Shown here one piece after another: positions 51,741 to 59,643 of a stretch of DNA of 64,000 nt (its first letter is position 1; each line of letters starts with the position of its first letter). The translations under genes and the position numbers were made by a program. Source of the DNA: Beijerinckiaceae bacterium. Lineage in GTDB: Bacteria; Pseudomonadota; Alphaproteobacteria; Rhizobiales; Beijerinckiaceae. Below the pieces are notes generated by a model that had not been told where the DNA came from, searched no databases, and saw only the letters and a list, made by a program, of their open reading frames with translations. Location: positions 920,373-984,372 of the forward strand of contig JAPZTO010000002.1 of assembly GCA_027532775.1 (NCBI GenBank), read 5' to 3'.

Positions 51741-52328
51741 ATGTCGCGATTCCACGAGAGCCAGGACCCCGCACTTCTCGCCCTTGTCTATACCGACGCT
51801 GCAGGGGCCGATCGGGTGCTGACGCAGCTTGCGATGGTGCTGCTCGAACAGGATATCAGTCTGGCCGGATTGGTGCAGCGCAATGCGCCCCGGCCCGGAC
51901 GGTCTCGTTGCGACATGGTTCTCGAAGATCTCGGGAGCGGCCGCCATGTCGCGATCTCGCAGGATCGTGGCCCTGAAGCCCGGGGGTGCATGCTCGATGT
52001 CAGCCAGCTGCTGACGGCCTCGCTGATGGTCGAGGATTCGCTCAGTCAGGAGCCGGAACTCGTTATCCTCAACAAGTTCGGCAAGTCCGAATCCGAAGGT
52101 GGCGGCTTCCGCCCCCTGATCAGCACCGTAATCGGATCGGGCATTCCCCTCGTCATCGCTGTTCCCTGGCGGAATATCGAAAGTTGGCGCGCCTTTGCCG
52201 GCGGCATGGGCCAGGAGATCGCCCTCGAAGGCGAAGCCGAGACCGTTGCGGGCCTCCTTGCGATCCTGGGCTACGGTCCGGCAGCAGCGACCGGCTCCGC
52301 AGTGAAACCTCGCGGTTCCGGCCTGTAG
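51741..52328 (+). CDS. DUF2478 protein (molybdate/nitrate-associated)
   Basis: The product has 195 residues and matches DUF2478: 'LLALVYTDAAGADRVLTQLA', 'CDMVLEDLGSGRHVAISQDR', 'CMLDVSQLLTA' and 'ELVILNKFGKSESEGGGFRP' with a nucleotidase-like or NTPase-like look. The family is found beside molybdate transport and Mo-enzyme genes; its role is unknown. I prefer ATG 51741 because AGGA lies 9 bases upstream; ATG 51732 is too close to it. It is the last gene of the nar transcription unit. The following 226 bases hold no gene. Confidence 0.85.
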   Translation: MSRFHESQDPALLALVYTDAAGADRVLTQLAMVLLEQDISLAGLVQRNAPRPGRSRCDMVLEDLGSGRHVAISQDRGPEARGCMLDVSQLLTASLMVEDSLSQEPELVILNKFGKSESEGGGFRPLISTVIGSGIPLVIAVPWRNIESWRAFAGGMGQEIALEGEAETVAGLLAILGYGPAAATGSAVKPRGSGL

Positions 52329-52554
52329 ATGATCAACGTCGCTGGCGGTCGCTCCATGCCGCACGGCGGTGTAGCGAAACCGGACGTTCACAGAATGTGG
52401 AAGACTTGGGGCGACAGATGGCACCGGTCCGTTGAGCGTGTTGCTTGTGGGGACCGCCACTCTCGGCTTGGAAACCGTCCCGCAACGTGCCTCGGTGCCT
52501 TGTGGCCGAAGTCAGTTCGTCTCGATTGATCTCCCCCACCGAGATGGCGAAAGG

Positions 52555-53106
52555 TCAGGGCGAACGCCGCCTGCGCCGCCCCAGTTCACGATAAAGTGCC
52601 TCGGGCGAAACCCCGATCTCCTCAGCCAGCGCCAGCCAATGCCCCTTTGCGGGCATGGCACCCTCATGCAGAAAAAGCCAAGCATCAAGCCGGTCGCTGA
52701 CCTTGTGCAGTGATAGAATTTCGGCGCGTGTACGAGTCTTTTGAACTTGCACAGCCAGATGCCGTGCCAGTTCCTCCATAATCTGAGGGTCTGCTTGTGA
52801 CATTGCTTTGAAACGGTCGATTGGAAAGCTTGCAACTTCAGATTCAGCGAGGGCGGTTGCATCACAATGGTAGGCTGCGGCAAACATCGAGGCTTCAGCC
52901 ACGATATCGCCTATTCGCGCGCGTTGGAGGACAAGCCTGCGCCCTTCCAGCGAAATCCGCTCAAGCGCGATCTGCCCCCGAACAACGAGATAGAGCCGTT
53001 GTACCGTCTGGTCGGTTCGGAAAAGCGGCTCGCCCGCTGCAAGCTTCTGTCTGGTTGAACCGGCACCAAAAAGTGAAGTGGCAAGCAGAGACATGATCAT
53101 AATCAT
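52555..53106 (-). CDS. Short Crp/Fnr-family transcriptional regulator
   Basis: The product has 183 residues. The cyclic-nucleotide-like sensor (about 15-115; 'GEPLFRTDQTVQRLYLVVRG', 'VLQRARIGDIVAEASMFAAA') is followed by a dimer helix and a short, Arg-rich winged helix ('LALAEEIGVSPEALYRELG' then six Arg in the last ten residues). It is shorter than typical Crp (about 210-230). I choose ATG 53106, preceded by AGAAGG. The region of start codons is a TGAT-N4-ATCA palindrome, probably its own operator. It is divergent from the CpxP-like gene. Confidence 0.82.
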   Translation of the reverse strand: MIMIMSLLATSLFGAGSTRQKLAAGEPLFRTDQTVQRLYLVVRGQIALERISLEGRRLVLQRARIGDIVAEASMFAAAYHCDATALAESEVASFPIDRFKAMSQADPQIMEELARHLAVQVQKTRTRAEILSLHKVSDRLDAWLFLHEGAMPAKGHWLALAEEIGVSPEALYRELGRRRRRSP

Positions 53107-53108
53107 GT
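53091..53108. promoter_or_regulatory. Crp/Fnr-like palindrome over the start of the short regulator
   Basis: ACATGAT-CATA-ATCATGT is a perfect palindrome with the TGAT-N4-ATCA core and spacing of Crp/Fnr boxes. It overlaps the start codon of the regulator gene and lies 54 bases before the CpxP-like start, so the regulator may repress itself and control the divergent gene. Confidence 0.5.
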
Positions 53109-53161
53109 TGGACCTTCTGTCTTCATGCAATGGAGATCATCATCCATCGCAGAGGTTCCCC

Positions 53162-53716
53162 ATGAAAAAGTTCAATCTTGCTTTCCCCGGATTGCTGATC
53201 GTCAGTTGGTTGGCGCCGGCAACAAGTGCTTTGGCCCAGCATCAGGGGCACCATCAGAACCCGCAGCACTCCTCTTATTCAGGGTTTGAAAGCCGGTCGA
53301 TTAAGGCGCTCTCGGACAGCCAGGTCGCTGATCTCAAGTCAGGGCGTGGAATGGGCCTCGCGTTGGCGGCCGAACTCAACGGTTATCCCGGCCCGATGCA
53401 TGTGCTGGAGCTGGCGGACAAGCTTGCCCTAACGCCTGATCAGCGCTCCCGCATGCGGGATTTGGTCCATGCCATGAAACAGGAGACCATTCGGATCGGC
53501 GAAGAAGTCATTATGGCAGAACGGGCGCTCGACGGTCTCTTTGCCGAAAATCGTACCGATGCCGCATCCTTGGCGTCGGCGGTGAAAACGGTGGCTGAGG
53601 TACAAGGCAGGCTACGCCAGGCCCACTTACAGTATCATCTCGCAACGAAAGCCGCGCTTAGCCCGGAACAGGTCAGGGACTATGCGCGGCTCAGGGGTTA
53701 TGCTTCCGGTCCGTGA
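53162..53716 (+). CDS. CpxP/Spy-like periplasmic metal-stress protein
   Basis: The product has 184 residues. A signal peptide at 1-25 ('LAFPGLLIVSWLAPATSALA') is followed by a His/Gln-rich stretch (QHQGHHQNPQHS) that may bind copper. A helical LTxxQ-family part follows ('MHVLELADKLALTPDQRSRM', then 'VKTVAEVQGRLRQAHLQYHL'). CpxP/Spy/ZraP proteins are periplasmic chaperones or metal sensors. AGAGGTT precedes the ATG. The gene ends 9 bases from the convergent copA-like gene, consistent with a copper role. Confidence 0.82.
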   Translation: MKKFNLAFPGLLIVSWLAPATSALAQHQGHHQNPQHSSYSGFESRSIKALSDSQVADLKSGRGMGLALAAELNGYPGPMHVLELADKLALTPDQRSRMRDLVHAMKQETIRIGEEVIMAERALDGLFAENRTDAASLASAVKTVAEVQGRLRQAHLQYHLATKAALSPEQVRDYARLRGYASGP

Positions 53717-53725
53717 CGGTTCGCC

Positions 53726-56146
53726 TTACAGCTTAAGCGCTCGCAGCCGCAGCGCGTTGGTGATGACACTCACGGACGACAGCGCCATGGCGGTTGCCGC
53801 AATGACGGGCGAGATGAGAATACCGAAGAACGGGTAGAGGACGCCAGCGGCGATCGGCACCCCTGCGGCATTGTAGAAAAACGCGAAGAACAGGTTCTGC
53901 CGGATATTGGCCATGGTTGCAGCGGAAAGCTGGCGTGCCTTGACGATGCCATTGAGATCCCCCTTGAGCAGCGCGACCGAAGCGCTTTCGAGCGCAACAT
54001 CGGTGCCATTGCCCATAGCGATGCCGACATCGGCAGCGGCAAGTGCGGGAGCATCATTCACCCCATCGCCTGCCATCGCGACGACCCTCCCTTCCGCGCG
54101 AAGGCTGGCCACGACCTGTTGCTTGCGCTCCGGCGTGACCTCGGCCTCGAAGCGCGTGATGCCGAGCCGGTCCGCGATGGCTTTTGCAGTGCCTTTCGCG
54201 TCGCCGGTCAGCATCATGATCTCGATGCCTGCCTGGCGCAGAGCAACAAGTGCGGCTGGTGTCGACACCTTGATCGGATCTTCGATCCGCAGAATACCGG
54301 CCAATTCTCCGTCGACGGCAACGAAGACAGCAGTTGCGCCTTCCTTGCGCATGGTCGCGGCTCCATCCGCAGCCACAGTCACACCAATCTCGGCCAGATA
54401 GCGCTCCTGGCCGATGGCGATATCGCGACCCTTGATTTTGGCGCGGGCCCCCTTGCCGACGGGCGAGTCGAAGTCGAGCGCGGGCAGGAGGTCGATGCCA
54501 CGCCTGTCGGCTTCCATCACAATCGCATGCGCCAGTGGATGTTCGCTGAGTTTTTCTACAGAGGCAGCGAGTTGAAGCAACTCAGCCTCATTTATTGAAC
54601 CCGTTGTGAGGATGCCGGTCACGCTTGGCCGCCCCTCGGTCAGCGTGCCGGTCTTGTCGATCACCAGCATGTCGACTTTTTCCATCCGCTCGAGCGCCTC
54701 GGCGTTCTTGACCAGTACGCCGGCGCGTGCACCGGCACCGACGCCGACCATGATCGACATCGGCGTCGCCAGCCCGAGCGCACAGGGGCAGGCGATGATG
54801 AGCACCGCGACCGCCGCGATCAACGCGTAGGAGAATTGCGGCAATGGGCCGAAGAAGTACCAAGCGAGAAACGCCACAGCTGAGACCAGCATGACCGCCG
54901 GCACGAACCAACCGGAAACCGTATCCGCCAGGCGCTGGATCGGCGCGCGCGAGCGTTGCGCCTGAGCCACCAGCTGGACAATCCGGGCCAGCATCGTATC
55001 GCGCCCGACGGCAACGGCCTCAATGATAAGCGATCCCGTCGTATTGATGGTGCCGCCGATGACGCGCGCACCGACCGCTTTGGCAACCGGCATCGGCTCG
55101 CCCGTCACCATGGCTTCGTCGACATTCGAACGTCCCTCGACGACAGCGCCGTCGACCGGGATTTTTTCACCGGGGCGAACGCGCAGGCGGTCTCCGAGGT
55201 GGACATGTTCCAGCGGGATATCGGTTTCCTCGCCGTTTTTGCCAATCCGCCGCGCAGTCTTGGGTGCCAGCCCGAGCAAAGCCTTGATTGCGCCGGAGGT
55301 CTGCTCCCGGGCGCGCAACTCGAGCACCTGCCCAAGCAGAACCAGTACGGTGATTACCGCGGCAGCTTCGAAATAGACCGCTACCGCCCCATCCATTACC
55401 CGGAAAGCCGGCGGGAACAGCTTGGGAGCGAGGGTGGCAACGATGCTGTAGGCCCAGGCCGCGCCGGTGCCGATCGCGATCAGCGTGAACATATTGAAAT
55501 TGCGGGACACAAGCGAAGCCCAGCCGCGCTCGAAGAACGGCCAGCCCGCCCAGAGCACGACCGGGGTCGCGAGCACGAGTTGAACCCAGTTGGAGGTCTG
55601 CCCCGCCATCAGCGCGTGAAAATCGAAGAGGTGTGCGCCCATTTCGAGGAAGAACACCGGGATGGTCAGCGCCAGGCCGAACCAGAACCGGCGGGTCATG
55701 TCGGCAAGCTCGGGGTTGGGAGCGTCATCGAGGCTGATCATCTCCGGCTCGAGCGCCATGCCACAGATCGGGCAAGACCCCGGCCCCTCCTGCCGCACCT
55801 CCGGGTGCATCGGGCAGGTATAGATTGTGCCTTCCGGCATCGGCTCGGCGGCCCGTTGCTCGGGAGGCGCGAGGTATCTCTGCGGATCGGCGATGAACTT
55901 TACTCGGCATCCGTCAGAGCAGAAATAGTAGTCATGCTCTTCGTGACGGGCATGATGCTTGGCGGTCAACGGATCGACGCTCATCCCGCAGACCGGGTCT
56001 TTAACTTTCGAGCTGGCCGCCGCATGGTCTACGTGATGGTGATGGTGATGGTGATGGTGATCAGCATCATGCTGGCTGTGTCCGCCGCAACACCCTGCTT
56101 CGGTTTTCTCCGAGGGAGAACGGGGTTCTGGAACAACGGTTTTCAT
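53726..56146 (-). CDS. copA: Copper-translocating P1B-type ATPase with His-rich N-terminus
   Basis: The product has 806 residues. N-terminal metal-handling parts: Cys-Cys followed by nine consecutive His (about 19-42), a YHS domain ('[12 protein letters not shown]'...'YFCSDGC', about 48-95) and a second Cys-rich module ('YTCPMHPEV'...'CPICGM', about 108-133). The P-type core has the CPC ion site at 453-455, phosphorylated Asp 497 in DKTGT, '[10 protein letters not shown]' and 'SEHPLAHAI' (HP motif). It pumps Cu(I) from cytoplasm to periplasm. No classical HMA domain is present. The CueR-type operator upstream (56198-56218) indicates copper induction. The ATG follows GGAGA. Confidence 0.93.
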   Translation of the reverse strand: MKTVVPEPRSPSEKTEAGCCGGHSQHDADHHHHHHHHHVDHAAASSKVKDPVCGMSVDPLTAKHHARHEEHDYYFCSDGCRVKFIADPQRYLAPPEQRAAEPMPEGTIYTCPMHPEVRQEGPGSCPICGMALEPEMISLDDAPNPELADMTRRFWFGLALTIPVFFLEMGAHLFDFHALMAGQTSNWVQLVLATPVVLWAGWPFFERGWASLVSRNFNMFTLIAIGTGAAWAYSIVATLAPKLFPPAFRVMDGAVAVYFEAAAVITVLVLLGQVLELRAREQTSGAIKALLGLAPKTARRIGKNGEETDIPLEHVHLGDRLRVRPGEKIPVDGAVVEGRSNVDEAMVTGEPMPVAKAVGARVIGGTINTTGSLIIEAVAVGRDTMLARIVQLVAQAQRSRAPIQRLADTVSGWFVPAVMLVSAVAFLAWYFFGPLPQFSYALIAAVAVLIIACPCALGLATPMSIMVGVGAGARAGVLVKNAEALERMEKVDMLVIDKTGTLTEGRPSVTGILTTGSINEAELLQLAASVEKLSEHPLAHAIVMEADRRGIDLLPALDFDSPVGKGARAKIKGRDIAIGQERYLAEIGVTVAADGAATMRKEGATAVFVAVDGELAGILRIEDPIKVSTPAALVALRQAGIEIMMLTGDAKGTAKAIADRLGITRFEAEVTPERKQQVVASLRAEGRVVAMAGDGVNDAPALAAADVGIAMGNGTDVALESASVALLKGDLNGIVKARQLSAATMANIRQNLFFAFFYNAAGVPIAAGVLYPFFGILISPVIAATAMALSSVSVITNALRLRALKL

Positions 56147-56197
56147 GGGAATCTCCTGTGATCGAATTCAACAGCGGAAGGCTTGAAACCAGCCAAC

Positions 56198-56218
56198 ACC
56201 TTCCCATCATTGGAAGGT
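56198..56218. promoter_or_regulatory. CueR operator in the copA/cueR divergent promoter
   Basis: ACCTTCC-N7-GGAAGGT is the classic CueR dyad. On the minus strand a TTGACC -35 element (56221-56216) overlaps it with the long spacer typical of MerR-activated promoters, pointing to copA. The 98-base region between the two starts holds this single site. Confidence 0.88.
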
Positions 56219-56244
56219 CAAGTGCAAAAAGTGGAGAAGTCGCA

Positions 56245-56655
56245 ATGCAGATCGGAGCCGCGGCTGAAGCGAGCGGTGTTTCGGCAAAAATGATCCGGCA
56301 CTACGAGTCGATTGGACTGATTGCCAATGGTGCCCGCAGAGACAACGGATACCGCGATTATGATCAACGCGATGTCCACGAACTTCGCTTCATCCGATCA
56401 GCCCGTGATCTCGGCTTCTCGCTGGAGGAAATCCGCGCCTTGCTGGATCTGTGGCGCAACAAGGCGCGCTCAAGCCGGGATGTGCACAGCCTTGCCGCAC
56501 GCCACCTCCATCAAATCGAGACCAAGATCACCGAGCTTCAGGCAATGGCCCAAACACTCCGGCAACTCCTTCAAGCTTGCCATAGCGATGAGCGACCCGA
56601 ATGCCCCATTCTTGACGGTCTCGGCGGAACGGCAATCCGTGGCGTCCATTGTTAA
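56245..56655 (+). CDS. cueR: CueR-type copper-responsive MerR regulator
   Basis: The product has 136 residues. A MerR helix-turn-helix is at the N-terminus ('IGAAAEASGVSAKMIRHYES'), followed by the dimer helix and the Cu(I) loop C-H-S-D-E-R-P-E-C (C-x7-C) near 111-119, as in CueR. Cu(I) binding lets it untwist the copA promoter. The start at 56245 (GGAGAAG upstream) is preferred over the longer frame from 56158, which would run through the operator. The 3' end overlaps the convergent DUF411 gene by 4 bases. Confidence 0.92.
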   Translation: MQIGAAAEASGVSAKMIRHYESIGLIANGARRDNGYRDYDQRDVHELRFIRSARDLGFSLEEIRALLDLWRNKARSSRDVHSLAARHLHQIETKITELQAMAQTLRQLLQACHSDERPECPILDGLGGTAIRGVHC

Positions 56656-57119
56656 CGAGAGAGCGAAAACCCATCTGGATAGTCGAGAAACACGCCCTGC
56701 TGGCCGCTCCCGGTAAAGGAGATGACCTTGAACGGGTCCGGATTTGTTCCGAGAACCTCCATGCCGGGAGATCCGGCTGGCATGTCCGGAACAGAAACCC
56801 CAAGTATGGGAGGTTTCGAAGCCAGCATTTTCTCGATCGCTTCGATCGGCACATGTCCTTCAACAACATAACCTTCGATGAAGGCGGTGTGGCAGGACTG
56901 GAGGTTTTCGGGAACGCCGGCGCGCAGCTTCAGCGGCGCGAGATCGTCTTCGTTGATGATTGTCACGGGAAAGCCCGCGCGGCGAAGATAACTGGCCCAT
57001 GCGCCGCAGCACCCGCATGCTGGCGTCCGGTGGACAACAACCGCAGGTCGCACTTTCGCACCAAGCGGAGAGGCGATCATGGCAGCCAGGAATCCGAGGG
57101 TCGCGCGTCGATTGATCAT
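56652..57119 (-). CDS. DUF411 copper-binding-like exported protein
   Basis: The product has 155 residues. An N-terminal twin-Arg-containing signal ('RRATLGFLAAMIASPLGA') precedes a DUF411 domain: 'VHRTPACGCCGAWASYLRRA' (CGCC metal/thiol motif), 'LQSCHTAFIEGYVVEGHVPI', 'PGMEVLG' and 'VFLDYPDGFS'. DUF411 proteins accompany copper resistance loci and are thought to bind copper in the periplasm. It overlaps the small membrane protein gene by 4 bases, with the multicopper oxidase gene upstream, so the three form an operon. Confidence 0.88.
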   Translation of the reverse strand: MINRRATLGFLAAMIASPLGAKVRPAVVVHRTPACGCCGAWASYLRRAGFPVTIINEDDLAPLKLRAGVPENLQSCHTAFIEGYVVEGHVPIEAIEKMLASKPPILGVSVPDMPAGSPGMEVLGTNPDPFKVISFTGSGQQGVFLDYPDGFSLSR

Positions 57120-57358
57120 GCCCGGGTCCCCGTTTTTTCATCCACCGAACTCGTCAACGCGAGAATCCAGAGCGCGACGAGGTTGATCCCTGGCACAAGC
57201 GCCAGCACTGACCAGAACGGTGAAAAACCGAGTCGCTTCAGGATCAGGCCCACCGGATAAAGGATTGCTGCCGCCATGACAGCGAACATCACCCAGTGAC
57301 CAACACCCCAGCTATAACCCATCATCCAGCCATATCCGTCATTTCCGTTGTGAAACAC
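57116..57358 (-). CDS. Small two-helix membrane protein of the copper operon
   Basis: The product has 80 residues from a GTG start at 57358 with AAGAAGGAA upstream. The N-terminus is rich in Met, Gly, Trp and Tyr ('GYGWMMGYSWGVGHWVM'), suggesting metal contact, followed by two membrane helices. No named family. It lies 24 bases after the multicopper oxidase and overlaps DUF411. Confidence 0.75.
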   Translation of the reverse strand: MFHNGNDGYGWMMGYSWGVGHWVMFAVMAAAILYPVGLILKRLGFSPFWSVLALVPGINLVALWILALTSSVDEKTGTRA

Positions 57359-57382
57359 GTTCGTATTCCTTCTTGGATGAAG

Positions 57383-58861
57383 TCAGGAAATGGACAACTC
57401 GGTCATCATGCCGGTCGCCATGTGGTAAAGATGGTGGCAATGCAGGAACCAGCGCCCCGGCTGGTCCGCATCGAAAACGATCATCACCGGTGTATGCGGT
57501 GGAACGATGACCGTATCACGGATCGGTCCAGCAAACTGGCCAGCGCGTGATCCAACCACCTGAAAATGGTGACCATGCAGATGCATCGGGTGCATCATGG
57601 AGGTCGGGTTCATGAACATGATCGCGATCCGCTCCCCGCGTCTGACGTCAAGCGGCTGGTGTTCGCCATGAACTCTGCCGTTTATGGTCCAGCGGTAACC
57701 CGCTTCCTCCCCGAGCATCAGGCGGAAGGTCCGGTCCACTTTGCGCTCGGGAAGCGGAACAAGCGCCCGCAGTTTCTCGTCCAATGCCAGCGTGACGTAG
57801 GGCGCTGCTTCGCGCGCAAGATCGCCGATTTTTGCAATGGTGGCTTCGGCGGTTGCCAGCACAATGCCTGTCTGACGGATGTCAGCCTCGACCTGCGCCA
57901 GAATGGGGAATGTGCCGCCTTCTCCGGGCAGCGAAAGCATGAGATCGATACGTTGCCCCTGTGCGAGTGGAAACCGTCGGCCCTTCAGCGGCTGGCAAGG
58001 TGAGCCGTCAACGGCGATGCAGGTTGCCTCGATCGATCCGGTATCGACAAAGAAGGCGGTCGCTGTTGCGCCGTTGATCACCCGAAGCCGAACCCGTTCG
58101 CCCCTGTCGACCCGGATGACTTCGGGATCGTCGAGGGTCCTGTCGTTTGCAAGATAGGCGTCATAGGAGACATCATTGGCGTGGATCGTCATCCCCGCGC
58201 CCATCCCCGGCATCATACCCATGCCGGGCATCATCCCGGATGAACGGGCACCATGGTTCATGTCGCCATGGTTGATGCCGCCTGATCCGGAGGCTCTTGG
58301 TGGTGAAGCGCCTGCACTGCCATGCCCCGCATGCGCATCCGAACCACCGAGACCCGCCAGAATTTCAACCGGCGAACGAAATGCAAAGTCGTGCAACATC
58401 AACACGACATCCCGAATGTCCCCTGGATGCTTCTCGCGCGTGATCATCGGTGCTGCGAGCAATTGCTGTTCTGAGAGCTGATGGGAATGCATCCAATGCG
58501 TGCCGGGCGTCAGCAGGAAATCATGGAAATCCTGCGCTCCAACTGCCAGGGCGCCACCCTGGGGTCGCGATCGATCCTGATCGGCGGGCGCATGGATCTG
58601 GCCATGCCAATGCATGATCAATGGGTCGTCAGTTGCATTCCGAACATTGCCAGAGAAGCGCTCACCTTCTCGAGCGAGCAGGCCCGGTCTGCCACCACGA
58701 CCTTCAATTCCAAAAACCTTGGCTGCTTTGCCTCGCACGTCAAGACTGCGACTGGTGACATTCAGGAGCGGTGCTTCAGCCTTGGCAAGGTTATCCAGAA
58801 AAGACCCTGTCAAAGCGGCAGCGCCCGTTGCTGCGATGAAAGAACGGCGCGATATCGACAT
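57383..58861 (-). CDS. Multicopper oxidase (CopA/CueO type), Tat-exported
   Basis: The product has 492 residues. The Tat signal is 'SISRRSFIAATGAAALTGS'. Copper sites: type 3/2 motifs 'MHWHG' and 'HSH' in the first cupredoxin domain, 'HPMHLHGHHF' and 'HCHHLYHMATGMM' (type 1 Cys-His-Met) in the last. A Met/Gly/His-rich linker (about 195-225) lies between domains 1 and 2 and may bind Cu(I), as in CueO. It oxidises Cu(I) to Cu(II) in the periplasm. Start ATG 58861. First gene of the MCO-membrane protein-DUF411 operon. Confidence 0.92.
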   Translation of the reverse strand: MSISRRSFIAATGAAALTGSFLDNLAKAEAPLLNVTSRSLDVRGKAAKVFGIEGRGGRPGLLAREGERFSGNVRNATDDPLIMHWHGQIHAPADQDRSRPQGGALAVGAQDFHDFLLTPGTHWMHSHQLSEQQLLAAPMITREKHPGDIRDVVLMLHDFAFRSPVEILAGLGGSDAHAGHGSAGASPPRASGSGGINHGDMNHGARSSGMMPGMGMMPGMGAGMTIHANDVSYDAYLANDRTLDDPEVIRVDRGERVRLRVINGATATAFFVDTGSIEATCIAVDGSPCQPLKGRRFPLAQGQRIDLMLSLPGEGGTFPILAQVEADIRQTGIVLATAEATIAKIGDLAREAAPYVTLALDEKLRALVPLPERKVDRTFRLMLGEEAGYRWTINGRVHGEHQPLDVRRGERIAIMFMNPTSMMHPMHLHGHHFQVVGSRAGQFAGPIRDTVIVPPHTPVMIVFDADQPGRWFLHCHHLYHMATGMMTELSIS

Positions 58862-58944
58862 GCAGACCTCCAGATCCGGCTCTTTGGTTTGAGCATCAGA
58901 ATAGGTCAGTCAATCGATATTGTATTTGATCTATCTCACTGGAA

Positions 58945-59127
58945 TTATTGCTGAATATTTCTGAATTGTTTCAGCGCTGCGCGCTGGAAGGGAAGCTTGA
59001 TGCCCATCCTTTCCAGCAAGCCATCCCGCCAAATGATGACGTGGAACAGCGCCCCGCCGATGTGAAGGACGATCAAGGCGTATAGCACGCGCGTCAGGAC
59101 TAGCGGCGGACTCAACGGTTGATTGCA
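58945..59127 (-). pseudogene. 3' fragment of a cytochrome b561-type gene
   Basis: A minus-strand frame ending with TAA at 58945-58947 encodes about 60 residues ('PLVLTRVLYALIVLHIGGAL', 'FHVIIWRDGLLERMGIKLPF' and a tail), the last helix and C-terminus of cytochrome b561/Ni-Fe-hydrogenase b-type proteins, including a haem-ligand-type His in 'LHIGGALFH'. There is no start; upstream it runs into the IS6 remnant at 59142. The gene was cut by the insertion or a later deletion. Confidence 0.7.
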
Positions 59128-59141
59128 CCAATGATGTTGAA

Positions 59142-59560
59142 GGTGCTGTCAGACCAACCAAAAAAGTCTCGGGAAGTGCCCTACTCCAGCATGGATCAGG
59201 CCGCGCAAAGTTGACGCCACTCGATGAGTGCGGCGGCTCGTCTTTCCTTGAATGCTGGTCTGGATGAAAGGTGACGTTCCTGGCTGAATTGGTTGTGGAT
59301 CGGGCCGTGAACCGCGGCGAATTTCTGCAAAATTCGCTTCGCGGACCTTCGGTTCGCATCCGCCGGAACCGGATCATCGCCCGTTCCCTTCGTCGGAATG
59401 GCTGATGCGAATTCTCGGCGCGGTTGTTTTTCCAACGACCGAGACGCGGCGCTCGTGATTGCCGAGTCCCTTCTCGGCCGCGAAAATCATCCCGAACAGG
59501 TCCACCAGAACCGCACCGTCTCATGCGTGATGTCGATGCCGCGCGCCGGGCCTGGGCTTG
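59142..59560 (-). mobile_element. IS6-family remnant F (left end, frameshifted C-terminus, scrap of N-terminus)
   Basis: The left end GTGCTGTCAGACCAACC and the following AAAAAAGTCTCGGG and GGATCAGGCCGCGCAAAGTT match remnants B and E. On the minus strand the transposase C-terminus is read in two frames: 'NNRAENSHQPFRRRERAMIR' then, after a shift, 'FAAVHGPIHNQFSQERHLSS' and 'AALIEWRQLCAA'. Next comes unrelated or deleted sequence, and at 59480-59550 the N-terminal scrap 'GIDITHETVRFWW'. The catalytic centre is missing. It separates the copper genes from the phosphorylase operon. Confidence 0.8.
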
Positions 59561-59643
59561 AAAACGGCAAGGGCGACAGGCCGTGCAGCCTGTGCGACCC
59601 GCCGGTAATCACCCTCAATCGCGGATGCAAAGGCGTGCGGTCT

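Noticed and set aside
56030..56070. GATGGT repeat tract as a possible tandem-repeat locus or regulatory repeat
   Set aside because: It lies inside copA and simply encodes the His run; reported only as a feature of that protein.
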